From Nitrosarchaeum sp. (GTDB lineage: Archaea > Thermoproteota > Nitrososphaeria > Nitrososphaerales > Nitrosopumilaceae): a stretch of DNA of 64,000 nucleotides. Location: the NCBI GenBank assembly GCA_025699025.1, contig JAILWJ010000001.1, forward strand, positions 105,148 through 169,147. Direction: 5' to 3'. A program made the translations under genes and the position numbers. A model generated the notes under the pieces. It was not told where the DNA came from and ran no database searches. It saw nothing but the letters and a program-made list of their open reading frames with translations. Of the stretch, positions 45,358 to 53,359 are shown piece after piece. Positions within the stretch are counted from its first letter, which is position 1, and the number at the start of each line of letters is the position of its first letter.

Positions 45358-45523
45358 CATCTCAAAATCCCAGACATATGGAAGGATGAAGAATCCTAGG
45401 TGCTCATATCCTAATTGTAAATACAATGACGGATTCCCGCTCTCCTGGACCAGAGAAAAAACAGACGCACATGAGTTGCATCACAAAGAAGAAGACAAGA
45501 GACAGTCCAAATTATTCCAGTAA
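45341..45523 (+). CDS. Cys/His miniprotein closing the early operon
   Basis: 60 residues. CSYPNCKYND then HELHHKEED gives a C2H2-like set. A hairpin terminator follows directly. Confidence 0.5.
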   Translation: MKETGNISKSQTYGRMKNPRCSYPNCKYNDGFPLSWTREKTDAHELHHKEEDKRQSKLFQ

Positions 45524-45529
45524 TTGGAG

Positions 45530-45559
45530 CTCCGTTCGGAGTAGCCCATTTGGTTTTTT
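45530..45559 (+). terminator. hairpin terminator of the early operon
   Basis: CTCCG-TT-CGGAG followed by a T6 run. Bacterial-like intrinsic shape, rare in these archaea but clear here. Confidence 0.6.
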
Positions 45560-45604
45560 CACTGCTTTGATTATATACTAAGATCAGAGATTTTCAAATG
45601 ACCG

Positions 45605-46678
45605 ATGAGTACTCTGATCCAGGTAGATGAAATCACACCTACCATTGCAAAGAATCTTTCCGAATCTGAAAAGAAAACTGCAATAGAAAAGCTGCAAAAA
45701 CAGGAGGAAGAGATACGACTGGGAATATCAAATCCCCAAAGCATCATTCACATCACTGCATTTGAAGACAGGTCGACTATCTTCACACGATGGGCAAACC
45801 ACTACAAGCAGTTACACTATCTCGGAGTCTATGAAAAACCAATAAACACAATCTCCACTCACATCAGGCATCATATTGGCAAGATGGACATTCCACTGGA
45901 AAAAAAAGAATCCTTATATCATAATTTAGACAGATATCTAACATCAGAATACAAGTTATCATCTGATAACAATCCTCAAAATGAGGATGAAAACACTTCC
46001 GACTTTTGCAACATAGAGAACTCTTTCATGTACCGTGCAATTGCAAGCTTCAAAAGCTACCATGAAATTTTTTCAGACATTGCAGACACGTTGCTGCAGC
46101 ACCTGGCAGATCCCACAATCAACAAGGAGTTCTGCGACATTATCGAATGGGAGGAAATATCCGAATTCTGTGCAATCCTTGAGACAATGCAGACAAAAAT
46201 CAAAGATGCATACAAGGACGTTGACAAGCTGGACAAACAGCTTGCAAACTTTTCAACACTGGAATACATCAAAGAGGATCTCAACATCAGGCAGTCAGCA
46301 GACTCTTTCCGTGATGCAATGTTCGTACTGCTTGGGGCTGACAAGTCATTTAGAAAGATGGCTCACAAGTTTGGAATCTCGCCAAGGCAGAACCAGAGAG
46401 TCAGAAACAGACTTGATGACTGGCCAAAAAAAGACGCAAGAAAAATAATCCAGATGGTCATGGGCTCTTATCTTTGTCCATGTGGTTGCGGCATGAATCT
46501 TGTCACAAACAGAAGACACGTTGATATCACTGACGACAAGTTTTTCCTGACAGTGAGGTATCGTGACAGAAAGATGACACTGCCAGAAAAATTCAGGCAG
46601 AAAAAAGACATCACACCGATTGCCATAGCAGAGAACCAATGGGGCAAAAAACTCCAGATGGTAGAAATCAAGAGATAA
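45605..46678 (+). CDS. viral middle protein with Cys motif, unknown
   Basis: 357 residues. A TATA-like TTATATA about 30 bases upstream indicates its own promoter. The protein is mostly helical, with a coiled-coil-like centre and a basic helix-turn-helix-like segment (RKMAHKFGISPRQNQRVRNR), then a Cys cluster YLCPCGCGMNLVTN. Possibly a DNA-binding or replication protein; no family recognised. Confidence 0.6.
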   Translation: MSTLIQVDEITPTIAKNLSESEKKTAIEKLQKQEEEIRLGISNPQSIIHITAFEDRSTIFTRWANHYKQLHYLGVYEKPINTISTHIRHHIGKMDIPLEKKESLYHNLDRYLTSEYKLSSDNNPQNEDENTSDFCNIENSFMYRAIASFKSYHEIFSDIADTLLQHLADPTINKEFCDIIEWEEISEFCAILETMQTKIKDAYKDVDKLDKQLANFSTLEYIKEDLNIRQSADSFRDAMFVLLGADKSFRKMAHKFGISPRQNQRVRNRLDDWPKKDARKIIQMVMGSYLCPCGCGMNLVTNRRHVDITDDKFFLTVRYRDRKMTLPEKFRQKKDITPIAIAENQWGKKLQMVEIKR

Positions 46679-46762
46679 TCTTTCTTTTTATAGAAATTTC
46701 ACACAAACAATTCAAGTACTGCACTTTGTGTATTACCTGGTCAGGAGTCTTAGGACCCTATA

Positions 46763-46780
46763 GCGGTATTCCAATACCGC
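46763..46780. promoter_or_regulatory. palindrome in the middle promoter region
   Basis: GCGGTATT-CC-AATACCGC, an 8-bp perfect inverted repeat about 20-40 bases before the TATA box TTTTAAAATA of the operon at 46837. Suits a repressor or activator site. Confidence 0.5.
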
Positions 46781-46797
46781 ATCCTATCAAATGATAA

Positions 46798-46836
46798 TTT
46801 TAAAATACTATGGTATTACAGTAATATCGACCAAGA
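46798..46836 (+). promoter_or_regulatory. promoter with CGACCAAGA start element
   Basis: TATA-like TTTTAAAATA about 26 bases before CGACCAAGA, which abuts the ATG exactly as at the integrase gene. Confidence 0.5.
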
Positions 46837-46980
46837 ATGCATAGGGCAGTAACTAGTCAGAATCCCATAGCTGAGGGCTATAGTATCAGCAAGAAAAATT
46901 TCTCAGACATTGACGCAATTGTCGAGAACACGCAGGGTCTCATAAACAAAGACCTTCTTTTGGAGACTGATTTTTCATGA
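46837..46980 (+). CDS. viral miniprotein opening the middle operon
   Basis: 47 residues, acidic C-terminal half. Start fixed by the promoter and the CGACCAAGA element. ATGA overlap with the next gene. Unknown function. Confidence 0.5.
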   Translation: MHRAVTSQNPIAEGYSISKKNFSDIDAIVENTQGLINKDLLLETDFS

Positions 46981-47189
46981 CTCTCCAGGAAGAAGACCTG
47001 CAGCAAATCAGGCAGATAGTCCAGGAAGTAATCGGACAGTCTGCAAAACCCGAGTACGCAAATGTCGTGGAACTCTCCAATGCAAACAGCAAGGGAGACC
47101 TGCACATAACCGTCAAGGGAAGATCCGACGGTCCACTAAAAGACCTCGTTGAAGACGTCAAAAAGCAATACAAGGAAGCAGGTGTATAA
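46977..47189 (+). CDS. small viral protein
   Basis: 70 residues: a helix (EEDLQQIRQIVQEVIGQ), then strands (LHITVKGRSDG) and a helix. Starts in the previous stop. Possibly a regulator; unknown. Confidence 0.5.
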   Translation: MTLQEEDLQQIRQIVQEVIGQSAKPEYANVVELSNANSKGDLHITVKGRSDGPLKDLVEDVKKQYKEAGV

Positions 47190-47191
47190 TC

Positions 47192-47332
47192 ATGAGCAAA
47201 CGAATCACAGTTATGATTGATGATTCCATAGACAGGAAACTGCGAACCATCCAGGCAAAGCAAATCCAGCAGTCAAACGGCTCTGTGAGCTACTCCAAAG
47301 TGCTTAACGAAACACTCCAAAAAGTCCTCTGA
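47192..47332 (+). CDS. ribbon-helix-helix protein (CopG-like)
   Basis: 46 residues: KRITVMIDDSIDRKLRTIQA as beta-strand and first helix, SVSYSKVLNETLQKVL as second helix. This is the minimal CopG/Arc dimer fold. A DNA-binding regulator that might use the palindromes nearby. Confidence 0.7.
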   Translation: MSKRITVMIDDSIDRKLRTIQAKQIQQSNGSVSYSKVLNETLQKVL

Positions 47333-47333
47333 A

Positions 47334-47771
47334 TTGTCACAACAGGAACAAACCCAGCAAACAAATTGCTGTACTATCGAGGAAAAATCCCTCATTCTGA
47401 CAACTCATAAGCTCTGGAAAGAGTCTCCTGCATCCATATCTGATGAAGCCAGAAAGAAACTCCAGGAACTAAAGGAGAAACTGTATCAGTTCAGGCAGGA
47501 CAAATCTCTGCCAGTCGAAAAGAGGCAGGACTCTTTTGACTTGCAGCAGATGATTCACGAGATTCTTGGAATCAATAAAATGGACGAAAAATACCGTCCT
47601 AAAGATTTCAAGGGGACGGGCAAATCAGGCGGATGGATTGCAACAAAAGAACAGCGCTCAAAAAATGTCGATGAGTGTCTGGAAAAAATAGGCAAGACGA
47701 GGTTAGACGCAATGTCTCCCTACGAACAGGGGATGATTATTGCGACTGTTTGGGGAACACTCAAACAATAA
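47334..47771 (+). CDS. viral protein of unknown function
   Basis: 145 residues, TTG start. Helical with a coiled-coil-like stretch (about 35-75) and a KSGGWIATKEQRSKN turn. A CC pair near the N-terminus. No family recognised. Confidence 0.5.
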   Translation: MSQQEQTQQTNCCTIEEKSLILTTHKLWKESPASISDEARKKLQELKEKLYQFRQDKSLPVEKRQDSFDLQQMIHEILGINKMDEKYRPKDFKGTGKSGGWIATKEQRSKNVDECLEKIGKTRLDAMSPYEQGMIIATVWGTLKQ

Positions 47772-47784
47772 TCTCTTTTCTTTT

Positions 47785-47801
47785 TGTATTAATTATTACA
47801 G
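47785..47801. promoter_or_regulatory. operator copy (third TGTATTAATTATTACAG)
   Basis: Identical to the 17-bp core of the tandem repeats at 37769 and 37788. Lies in the intergenic region before the ParB gene. Confidence 0.6.
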
Positions 47802-47844
47802 ATCACATCAACATAATTATTCCACTTGTAACTGGATCGATCGC

Positions 47845-48038
47845 TTGGGATTTCCATTTCCTATGAGTCCAATTGTAGAGGGTGGACATCCCAAGCATCT
47901 TTTTATTTTACCGTTGTTATTGTATAACGGACTCATAGGAACGAAGGCCTTGCGCACAACTTGTGCTGTTGTACCTGTGGGTTCATTTCCTTTATTCTGA
48001 TTATACCATTCAACATCGTGCGCAAGGGAAAACAACAG
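47845..48038. repeat. hairpin cluster upstream of the ParB-like gene
   Basis: Several perfect inverted repeats: TTCCTATGAGTCC/GGACTCATAGGAA (47859 and 47929, 13 bp), CCTTGCGCAC/GTGCGCAAGG (47948 and 48018, 10 bp), GCACAA-C-TTGTGC (47953-47965), GCTGTTGT/ACAACAGC (47964 and 48031), CCGTT/AACGG (47911 and 47926) and CTTGGGAT/ATCCCAAG (47845 and 47888). Together they could form alternating stem-loops. A replication origin, partition site or structured leader is possible. Confidence 0.5.
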
Positions 48039-48560
48039 CTCCTAGAGAGTATTAGGTATGTTCCATCTTCAAAGATACCCATTTCTAAAATAAAACTGGA
48101 TCCAAACAACCCAAACGTACTTTCAGATGAAAAGATGAGAGGTCTGGAAAAAATCATGAAAGATCCAGAAGTAGGCAATGCAGTAGAAGTATGGGTAAAT
48201 GACAATGGAGATGGAACGTATCTCTGTATAGATGGCGAGCATAGAATCAAAGTTTTACAAAAAAATAATATCAAGTTTGTATGGGGAAAAATCTTCAAGG
48301 TATCATACACCAAAGTAAGAATACTCAGGCAGATAGCAAACAAGCTTCACGGCATACATGACAAGAAAAAGGACGCAGATGAGTTTAAGGCAATACTTGA
48401 TGATAATGAGTTAGAAGAATTCTCCAAAATGATGGGTGAACCAATTTCAGAATTTCAGAAGATTATTGACAAGGAATTCAATTTTGAATCTGCTTCGGCA
48501 GAAATAATTGATGAACTGGAAACTCTCAATCATTGTCCAAAATGCGGTTATGAGTGGTAG
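48018..48560 (+). CDS. ParB-like nuclease/CTPase-domain protein
   Basis: 180 residues from the GTG. The ParB N-terminal domain has YVPSSKIPISKIKLDPNNP, then LCIDGEHRIKVLQ, the counterpart of the ParB GERR box. A helical part and a C-terminal zinc motif HCPKCGYEW follow. Overlaps the C5 methyltransferase by 11 bases. Such ParB-domain proteins with a methyltransferase occur in many viruses. Confidence 0.7.
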   Translation: MRKGKQQLLESIRYVPSSKIPISKIKLDPNNPNVLSDEKMRGLEKIMKDPEVGNAVEVWVNDNGDGTYLCIDGEHRIKVLQKNNIKFVWGKIFKVSYTKVRILRQIANKLHGIHDKKKDADEFKAILDDNELEEFSKMMGEPISEFQKIIDKEFNFESASAEIIDELETLNHCPKCGYEW

Positions 48561-49596
48561 GACAGTAGTCACGACTTTTGCAGGGCGTGGCGGTTCCAGC
48601 ATAGGATACAATCTTGCAAAATGCAATGTCTTGTTAGCGATAGATTTTGAACCAAACGCAGTAAATACATACAAACTAAACTTCCCAAAAACCACAGTCT
48701 GGAAAGCAAATATTAGACAAGTCACAGGTCTTGCAATTCTCAAAGAGATTGGGATGAAGAGGGGAGAACTTGATATCTTTGATGGCTCTCCTCCATGTAC
48801 GCCATTTTCTGCAGCAGGTAAAAGAGAAAAATCTTGGAATAAGGTCTACAAGCATGGTTCAGAAACACAAGCACAGAGAACAGATGATTTGTTTTTTGAA
48901 TACCTGAGATTGGTAAGGGAGATTCAGCCAAAGTCATTCATCGCTGAAAATGTCAAGGGGATGATAATTGGGAAATCCAAAGGATATTATAATTTGGTAT
49001 TGAGACATATGAAAAAACTAGGGTACAACGTGCGTGTATTTAACATAAATGCAAAGGATTTTGAGGTACCTCAGTCAAGACCAAGAATAGTATTCATTGG
49101 TGTGAGAAAAGACATCAAGACAAAATTTCCAGAACTGCATACGTTCAAAGAAATAACTTTTGGTGAAGCTGTAAAAAATTTACAGATCCCAAGTGATGAC
49201 CTGCAAGCTTCAATTAATGCTGCAAAAAGACCGTCTATTGAAAAATACCTCAGATATGTAAAGCCAGGAGAGTCATTTTCAAGATATCATCCAAAAGGAA
49301 ATCAGTTCACATATGTCCGTGTTTCAAATGACAGGCCATGTCCCACAATAACGGCTGGGGGATACATGCAAATGTTCCATCCTATATACAACAGGGCTCT
49401 TACTGTTGCAGAAGCTAAGAGATGTTCCACATTCCCAGATGATTACAAGTTTTTGTCACTATCTGACGGATGGCTTGGGGTAGGAAATTCAGTGCCTCCC
49501 AAGCTTATCATGCATATGGCCAACTATGTCCAACAAATATTGGCAAATGCGCCGACGATATCAGACAGAAGACAAAATCTAAGATCTGTCAATTAA
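48550..49596 (+). CDS. C5-cytosine DNA methyltransferase
   Basis: 348 residues from the ATG inside the ParB end. Motif I TFAGRGGSSIGYN, motif IV DGSPPCTPFSAAG with the catalytic Cys, motif VI AENVKGM, motif VIII QSRPRIVFIG and motif X GNSVPPKL, all in the usual order. It modifies cytosine in a specific target; the target region is about residues 190-260. Confidence 0.92.
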   Translation: MSGRTVVTTFAGRGGSSIGYNLAKCNVLLAIDFEPNAVNTYKLNFPKTTVWKANIRQVTGLAILKEIGMKRGELDIFDGSPPCTPFSAAGKREKSWNKVYKHGSETQAQRTDDLFFEYLRLVREIQPKSFIAENVKGMIIGKSKGYYNLVLRHMKKLGYNVRVFNINAKDFEVPQSRPRIVFIGVRKDIKTKFPELHTFKEITFGEAVKNLQIPSDDLQASINAAKRPSIEKYLRYVKPGESFSRYHPKGNQFTYVRVSNDRPCPTITAGGYMQMFHPIYNRALTVAEAKRCSTFPDDYKFLSLSDGWLGVGNSVPPKLIMHMANYVQQILANAPTISDRRQNLRSVN

Positions 49597-49605
49597 AAAT
49601 GAATA

Positions 49606-49863
49606 ATGGGATATTATCTCGACAGAGCACAGTCAAACAAACAGCAGTTTGAGGCACTAAACTTCACGCCTCAACAGCTAAATCTTGTTGCTTCTATGAT
49701 GCTCCAATGTAGAAAACTCAGACAGAGAGACCCGATAATCAATCTCTTGAGGCATTCACTCCCAAACAATTTCGAAATGGAATTGGTTCAGAAAGAGAGT
49801 GAGGACGGAACCAGAACATGGTTATCACCTCTCATCCTAGAAAAAAAGGCGGTTGCTCAATGA
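49606..49863 (+). CDS. small viral protein, unknown
   Basis: 85 residues, helical (QQLNLVASMMLQCRKLRQRD), no known fold. ATGA overlap with the next gene. Confidence 0.45.
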   Translation: MGYYLDRAQSNKQQFEALNFTPQQLNLVASMMLQCRKLRQRDPIINLLRHSLPNNFEMELVQKESEDGTRTWLSPLILEKKAVAQ

Positions 49864-50045
49864 GCGCCCCAACCCTAGTTTTTTGTTCGGATTGTGAAAA
49901 AGTAGTTCCACAGACAGAGGAAGAATGCGACTGCAAAATATGTAAAAATTTGTCCACACCTGAGATCTTCAAAAGATGTGGGATATGTGACTCGCTCAAT
50001 GTAACACCAAATACAGGAATAGGGCTTGATGGTAATCCACAATGA
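49860..50045 (+). CDS. zinc-finger miniprotein
   Basis: 61 residues; FCSDCEKV, CDCKICKN and RCGICDS give three Cys pairs. One or two zinc sites. Overlaps both neighbours by 4 bases. Confidence 0.55.
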   Translation: MSAPTLVFCSDCEKVVPQTEEECDCKICKNLSTPEIFKRCGICDSLNVTPNTGIGLDGNPQ

Positions 50046-50542
50046 CTCCACCACAAAAGACACTTTCCGAGTTTTTCAAGGAAAAATACAAGCAGTTACC
50101 GCCACCTAAAAAAATCAATAACATACCAAAAAAACATCCAGATAGAGAGAAGAAAAAATTTGTAAAGACAATGATGTACGGCCTGACAGCACCTTTGGTA
50201 TTCGGACCTGGGACATGGGGAGAGACTTTCCCACAAGACATGACGGAGAGAGGAAGGATGCTAAGACTTGCAAGTGCCATTAAATGCATTGACCATGAGA
50301 TGTGCACCTTGTTTGATGCCATGGCCTACATGTACTCGATTTCATTTGAAGCCCCGCTCAGACACGACGCAATGAAAATGTACATGTATCTCTACAAACA
50401 CTCAGTACCAGAAAAATGGAAGATTTTGGTAGAATCCGACCCAGAATATGAGAGATATTCTGAACTTTATGATAACGAGATGCAGGAAGTGAATCAATTA
50501 CGCAGATGGATTTTTAGACGACAGATTTCCAGTATTATGTAA
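50042..50542 (+). CDS. viral protein, unknown
   Basis: 166 residues; a basic Pro/Lys N-terminus (PPPKKINNIPKKHPDREKKK) and a helical C-terminal part rich in Met and Tyr. May be a DNA-binding or virion-associated factor; no motif recognised. Confidence 0.5.
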   Translation: MTPPQKTLSEFFKEKYKQLPPPKKINNIPKKHPDREKKKFVKTMMYGLTAPLVFGPGTWGETFPQDMTERGRMLRLASAIKCIDHEMCTLFDAMAYMYSISFEAPLRHDAMKMYMYLYKHSVPEKWKILVESDPEYERYSELYDNEMQEVNQLRRWIFRRQISSIM

Positions 50543-50543
50543 T

Positions 50544-50648
50544 ATGGTCTTCAAGTTCTGCAAAAAGTGTATTGGAATAAGGCAGTTTCTTCCTAACGGA
50601 TATCCAGAGGAACCAAGAAGATGCGATGTCTGCGGAAATGAGGAATAG
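50544..50648 (+). CDS. zinc-ribbon miniprotein
   Basis: 34 residues with CKKC and CDVCGN, a minimal zinc ribbon. The ATG follows the previous stop by one base. Confidence 0.45.
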   Translation: MVFKFCKKCIGIRQFLPNGYPEEPRRCDVCGNEE

Positions 50649-50665
50649 TTCTGTAAAACCAACCA

Positions 50666-50971
50666 ATGCCAAAACAAACCATGAACTGCCCAAGAAGGAT
50701 CAACGAGATAGGACCTTGGAATTACCAGGAGGATGACTCAGACCATTGGAAAGACGATTGCTGCTCCTTTTGTGGTTCCATAAATCCAGACAAGGTAATA
50801 GAGCTCATAAAATCAGGCTATACCATAACCAGGACAGACAAAAACTACAAAATCTATCTAAATTACCCATCGCATGTAAAGGCACCCAACGGCTCAGGCA
50901 AGGTCTATCTAATGCATTTCTCCAGAGAGCAGATCGACCAGCTTAACCAGGCACTAGGATACATCGCATAA
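50666..50971 (+). CDS. small viral protein with zinc pair
   Basis: 101 residues; DCCSFCGSINPDKVIELIK suggests a zinc-ribbon-like N-terminal half with an earlier Cys; then beta strands (YKIYLNYPSH, KVYLMHFS). Unknown function. Confidence 0.5.
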   Translation: MPKQTMNCPRRINEIGPWNYQEDDSDHWKDDCCSFCGSINPDKVIELIKSGYTITRTDKNYKIYLNYPSHVKAPNGSGKVYLMHFSREQIDQLNQALGYIA

Positions 50972-51009
50972 ACAATGCAGATTTTAACAGGCACAATCAC
51001 GATAAACCA

Positions 51010-51207
51010 TTGTTTGAAAAAGATACCGTAATTCTAGCATTCATAGGAATAGTAGTAACCGCATATATGGTGATATTTTATGATGTATCCAGAGATCTTT
51101 TAGAGAATCCAGAGACAGACATTCTTCCAATTGCACAAGCTGGAATGATTTCATTAGGAGTGGGTAGTTTGGTATTCTATCTCTTTGTACGTGGGAAAAT
51201 AAAGTAG
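51010..51207 (+). CDS. two-span membrane protein (holin-like size)
   Basis: 65 residues, TTG start. Two transmembrane segments (about 7-25 and 40-60) with a short acidic loop, resembling small viral membrane proteins or holins. Precedes the noncoding region and terminase genes. Lysis role is only inferred. Confidence 0.45.
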   Translation: MFEKDTVILAFIGIVVTAYMVIFYDVSRDLLENPETDILPIAQAGMISLGVGSLVFYLFVRGKIK

Positions 51208-51212
51208 ATCAT

Positions 51213-51222
51213 TTCTCTAGTA
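51213..51222 (+). repeat. TTCTCTAGTA box 1
   Basis: One of four copies of this 10-mer in the late region (also 51421, 54059, 57085). This copy lies just after the holin-like gene. Confidence 0.4.
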
Positions 51223-51420
51223 CATAATTTACCATATGATACATGGAAGGATCCCATTAGGGAGGAAGGGGATTCAGAAACCATCTATCAGGCGAGACTC
51301 GCATCTTTAACCTGTTAGATATGGCCAGAGTCATATGAAGCATCGACGAGTGGGTTAGCAATATCCTAGACAAGTCATCTAAGAATTGCCCATATGCAGA
51401 GACTCACGGCTCCCAATCAC

Positions 51421-51430
51421 TTCTCTAGTA
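51421..51430 (+). repeat. TTCTCTAGTA box 2
   Basis: Second copy, in the middle of the structured noncoding region. Shares two more bases (GA) with box 3. Confidence 0.4.
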
Positions 51431-51720
51431 GACAATAACATACAACATAACCATAGAATAATCTGTACTCGCAGACAATTCTAGAGCCGGACAACTGGAA
51501 CCGCGGTGAAGGAAGACGGCTCATTACAATAACTCTGATAGATCCCAGATGACGGCAGAGAGATAGCGGGATGAAGGCTCTACCTGATGGCAAGACGCCC
51601 ATAATATAATGACAATAGGATTCTAGAAATTACTTCGCTTATGATGATTTTATCCTACATTTGATATGATTTCATGCCTGAAACTGTGTCATAATTATCC
51701 ACTTTTTGGAGATGGTGTTT

Positions 51721-52293
51721 TTGAAGAAGAAAGGTAGCACCGCAGACAACAAGGAAAAAAGATTACAAGCATTAGAGAAGATACTAGACAAATACCATCA
51801 GGAAGACAAAAAGCCATCATCAAAGCAAGTCATAGCAGACCTTGCAAAGAAAGGATTCAAGATATCTAGATACACATACTATGACGACTGTACGGAACTT
51901 GCCATCAACGACCCGTTTGTCCAGGACTTGGCAAGCAAGTCATACTCCAAATTAGTGCATGATTGTTTTGACACCATTGACTTTGCAGAAAGAAAGGCAA
52001 GGGAGATTCTAGAGAAGAAATGGACCAGGAGCAAGGCCACAAAAAGAGAGGTATTCGTTGAAGGCTCAAAACAGACAGTCGCAGAAAAGACAGTCACAGA
52101 AGAAATCGCAGAGCCACAACTAAAGGCACTAACCGAGATCAGAGAGTGTGCAATTGCAAAGGTCAAGCTGTTAGGTGGGGATATCATCAAGACATCTGCA
52201 AAGAAGTGGTCAATACAAAGGCACAAGGACATTGAGACAATCAATGAGCTAAAGGCAAAGATCCAGGAGCTTGAACATGCTGCTAAACATTGA
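51721..52293 (+). CDS. terS: probable small terminase subunit
   Basis: 190 residues from the TTG best spaced from GGAGATGG. Its N-terminal half is a helix-turn-helix (KQVIADLAKKGFKISRYTYYD), then helices with basic and acidic patches and a C-terminal coiled coil (INELKAKIQELEHA). Earlier starts (TTG 51706, ATG 51712) are possible. Position directly before the large terminase and size support the call; it would recognise the packaging site. Confidence 0.6.
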   Translation: MKKKGSTADNKEKRLQALEKILDKYHQEDKKPSSKQVIADLAKKGFKISRYTYYDDCTELAINDPFVQDLASKSYSKLVHDCFDTIDFAERKAREILEKKWTRSKATKREVFVEGSKQTVAEKTVTEEIAEPQLKALTEIRECAIAKVKLLGGDIIKTSAKKWSIQRHKDIETINELKAKIQELEHAAKH

Positions 52294-53350
52294 CGGTCAG
52301 GAGATCAGCGTTGGCAAGGGAAACGATGCGATAGATGAGGCCAACTCACTGGTTGACGACTATTCCCCATCATCCCTGGTCCTGCCAAAGGAAAGCATTC
52401 TAAGAGATTACGAGAAATTCTTTGCATGGGCAGGCGGCGTACTCCATCCAAAGTTACGTGAGAAGGACGGCAGACCTGTACGAATTCTAAAGCCGTTCTG
52501 GTATCAGACCAAATTTGCAAATATGAAAAGGGCAGTGATGCTAGGATCAAACAAGCTTGCAAAGACAAAGGGCGAGTTAATCAGGGACATCCAGACAAGG
52601 CTCTGGCCAGAGAATGCAGGGTTTGACATGTTATTGGTAGGCCAGAACCAGACCATGGCAGACGAGCATCTCCTTAATGCAAAAAAATGGATGCTGCAAT
52701 CACCAACTCTCAGACCGTTTCTAATCACAAGACCTGACCAAAGATTCAGACTGCCAGAGGAAAAATCAAAGATGAAGATGCTGTATGTAGAAAACCCATA
52801 CGAGCCGGAAAACCCCTCAAGAATGATAGCAATCGGATTCTCTGAATCATTGGCCTACTCCTGGGAGAAAGTAAACAGGCTGCACATTTCAGATCCAGGC
52901 CAGAACTCCAGAAAGAACCAGATATCGTTTTTCTCAGGACTTTATTCAAGATTATCAAATACGGAAGGCGACATCAAGATAGAAGGGGTGGCAGGTGAAA
53001 GGTCAGGCTATTTCTACGAGCTTTGCAGGCAATTATTCCCAGAACAATTACAGGATGATTACGAGGACGAGCAGGACATCCTTGACCCGGAAAGGGGACG
53101 TGAACTGCAGATGGAAGAACTGCACACCATGGCATCAAGCTTTGATAAGATGTTCCTTACTGCAGATGACGGAGTAAAGGTCGGAATCATCTCAAAGGCT
53201 TGGCTCTCATACATGAAGGGAATTCTGCCACATGACGAGTTTATGAGAATCTATTATTGCGTATTCTCAAAGCCACAGGGAACCATCTTTGATGACATCA
53301 GGATAGGAGAACACGAACCGCTAGGAGCTGAAAACATACTTGGATACTAG
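52277..53350 (+). CDS. terL: large terminase, ATPase part
   Basis: 357 residues from the ATG (or two more from a TTG). DNA-packaging motor ATPase: Walker A-like GSNKLAKTKGE (GxxxxxKT), adenine-binding Q in FWYQTKFANM, Walker B region HISDPGQNS (no obvious catalytic Glu) and a coupling-like segment near 200-250. It ends at TAG; the following frame stays open, and the nuclease part starts at an ATG 10 bases after that stop in the same frame. Works with portal and small terminase to fill proheads. Confidence 0.78.
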   Translation: MLLNIDGQEISVGKGNDAIDEANSLVDDYSPSSLVLPKESILRDYEKFFAWAGGVLHPKLREKDGRPVRILKPFWYQTKFANMKRAVMLGSNKLAKTKGELIRDIQTRLWPENAGFDMLLVGQNQTMADEHLLNAKKWMLQSPTLRPFLITRPDQRFRLPEEKSKMKMLYVENPYEPENPSRMIAIGFSESLAYSWEKVNRLHISDPGQNSRKNQISFFSGLYSRLSNTEGDIKIEGVAGERSGYFYELCRQLFPEQLQDDYEDEQDILDPERGRELQMEELHTMASSFDKMFLTADDGVKVGIISKAWLSYMKGILPHDEFMRIYYCVFSKPQGTIFDDIRIGEHEPLGAENILGY

Positions 53351-53359
53351 GAGAACCAA

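Larger units (their letters stand above)
51208..51705. ncRNA. structured noncoding region (candidate packaging site or ncRNA)
   Basis: About 500 bases without a good gene on the + strand. Hairpins: ATCCC(13)GGGAT near 51251; ATCTATCAGG/CCTGTTAGAT (51283 and 51311) enclosing GCGA/TCGC; GAGCCG/CGGCTC (51484 and 51516); TAGAGCC/GGCTCTA (51482 and 51575); ATCCC/GGGAT (51542 and 51569). Two TTCTCTAGTA boxes mark 51213 and 51421. GC-richer than its surroundings. Position next to the small terminase suits a cos or pac site; RNA function is equally possible. Confidence 0.4.

Noticed and set aside
51213..51430. Insertion element bounded by two TTCTCTAGTA boxes
   Set aside because: The segment has no transposase, no terminal inverted repeats and no matching target duplication; a repeat function is kept as the better explanation.
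51417..51602. 61-codon minus-strand ORF inside the structured noncoding region
   Set aside because: It runs against all viral genes, overlaps the hairpins, has no ribosome-binding site or recognisable fold, and is explained by chance.
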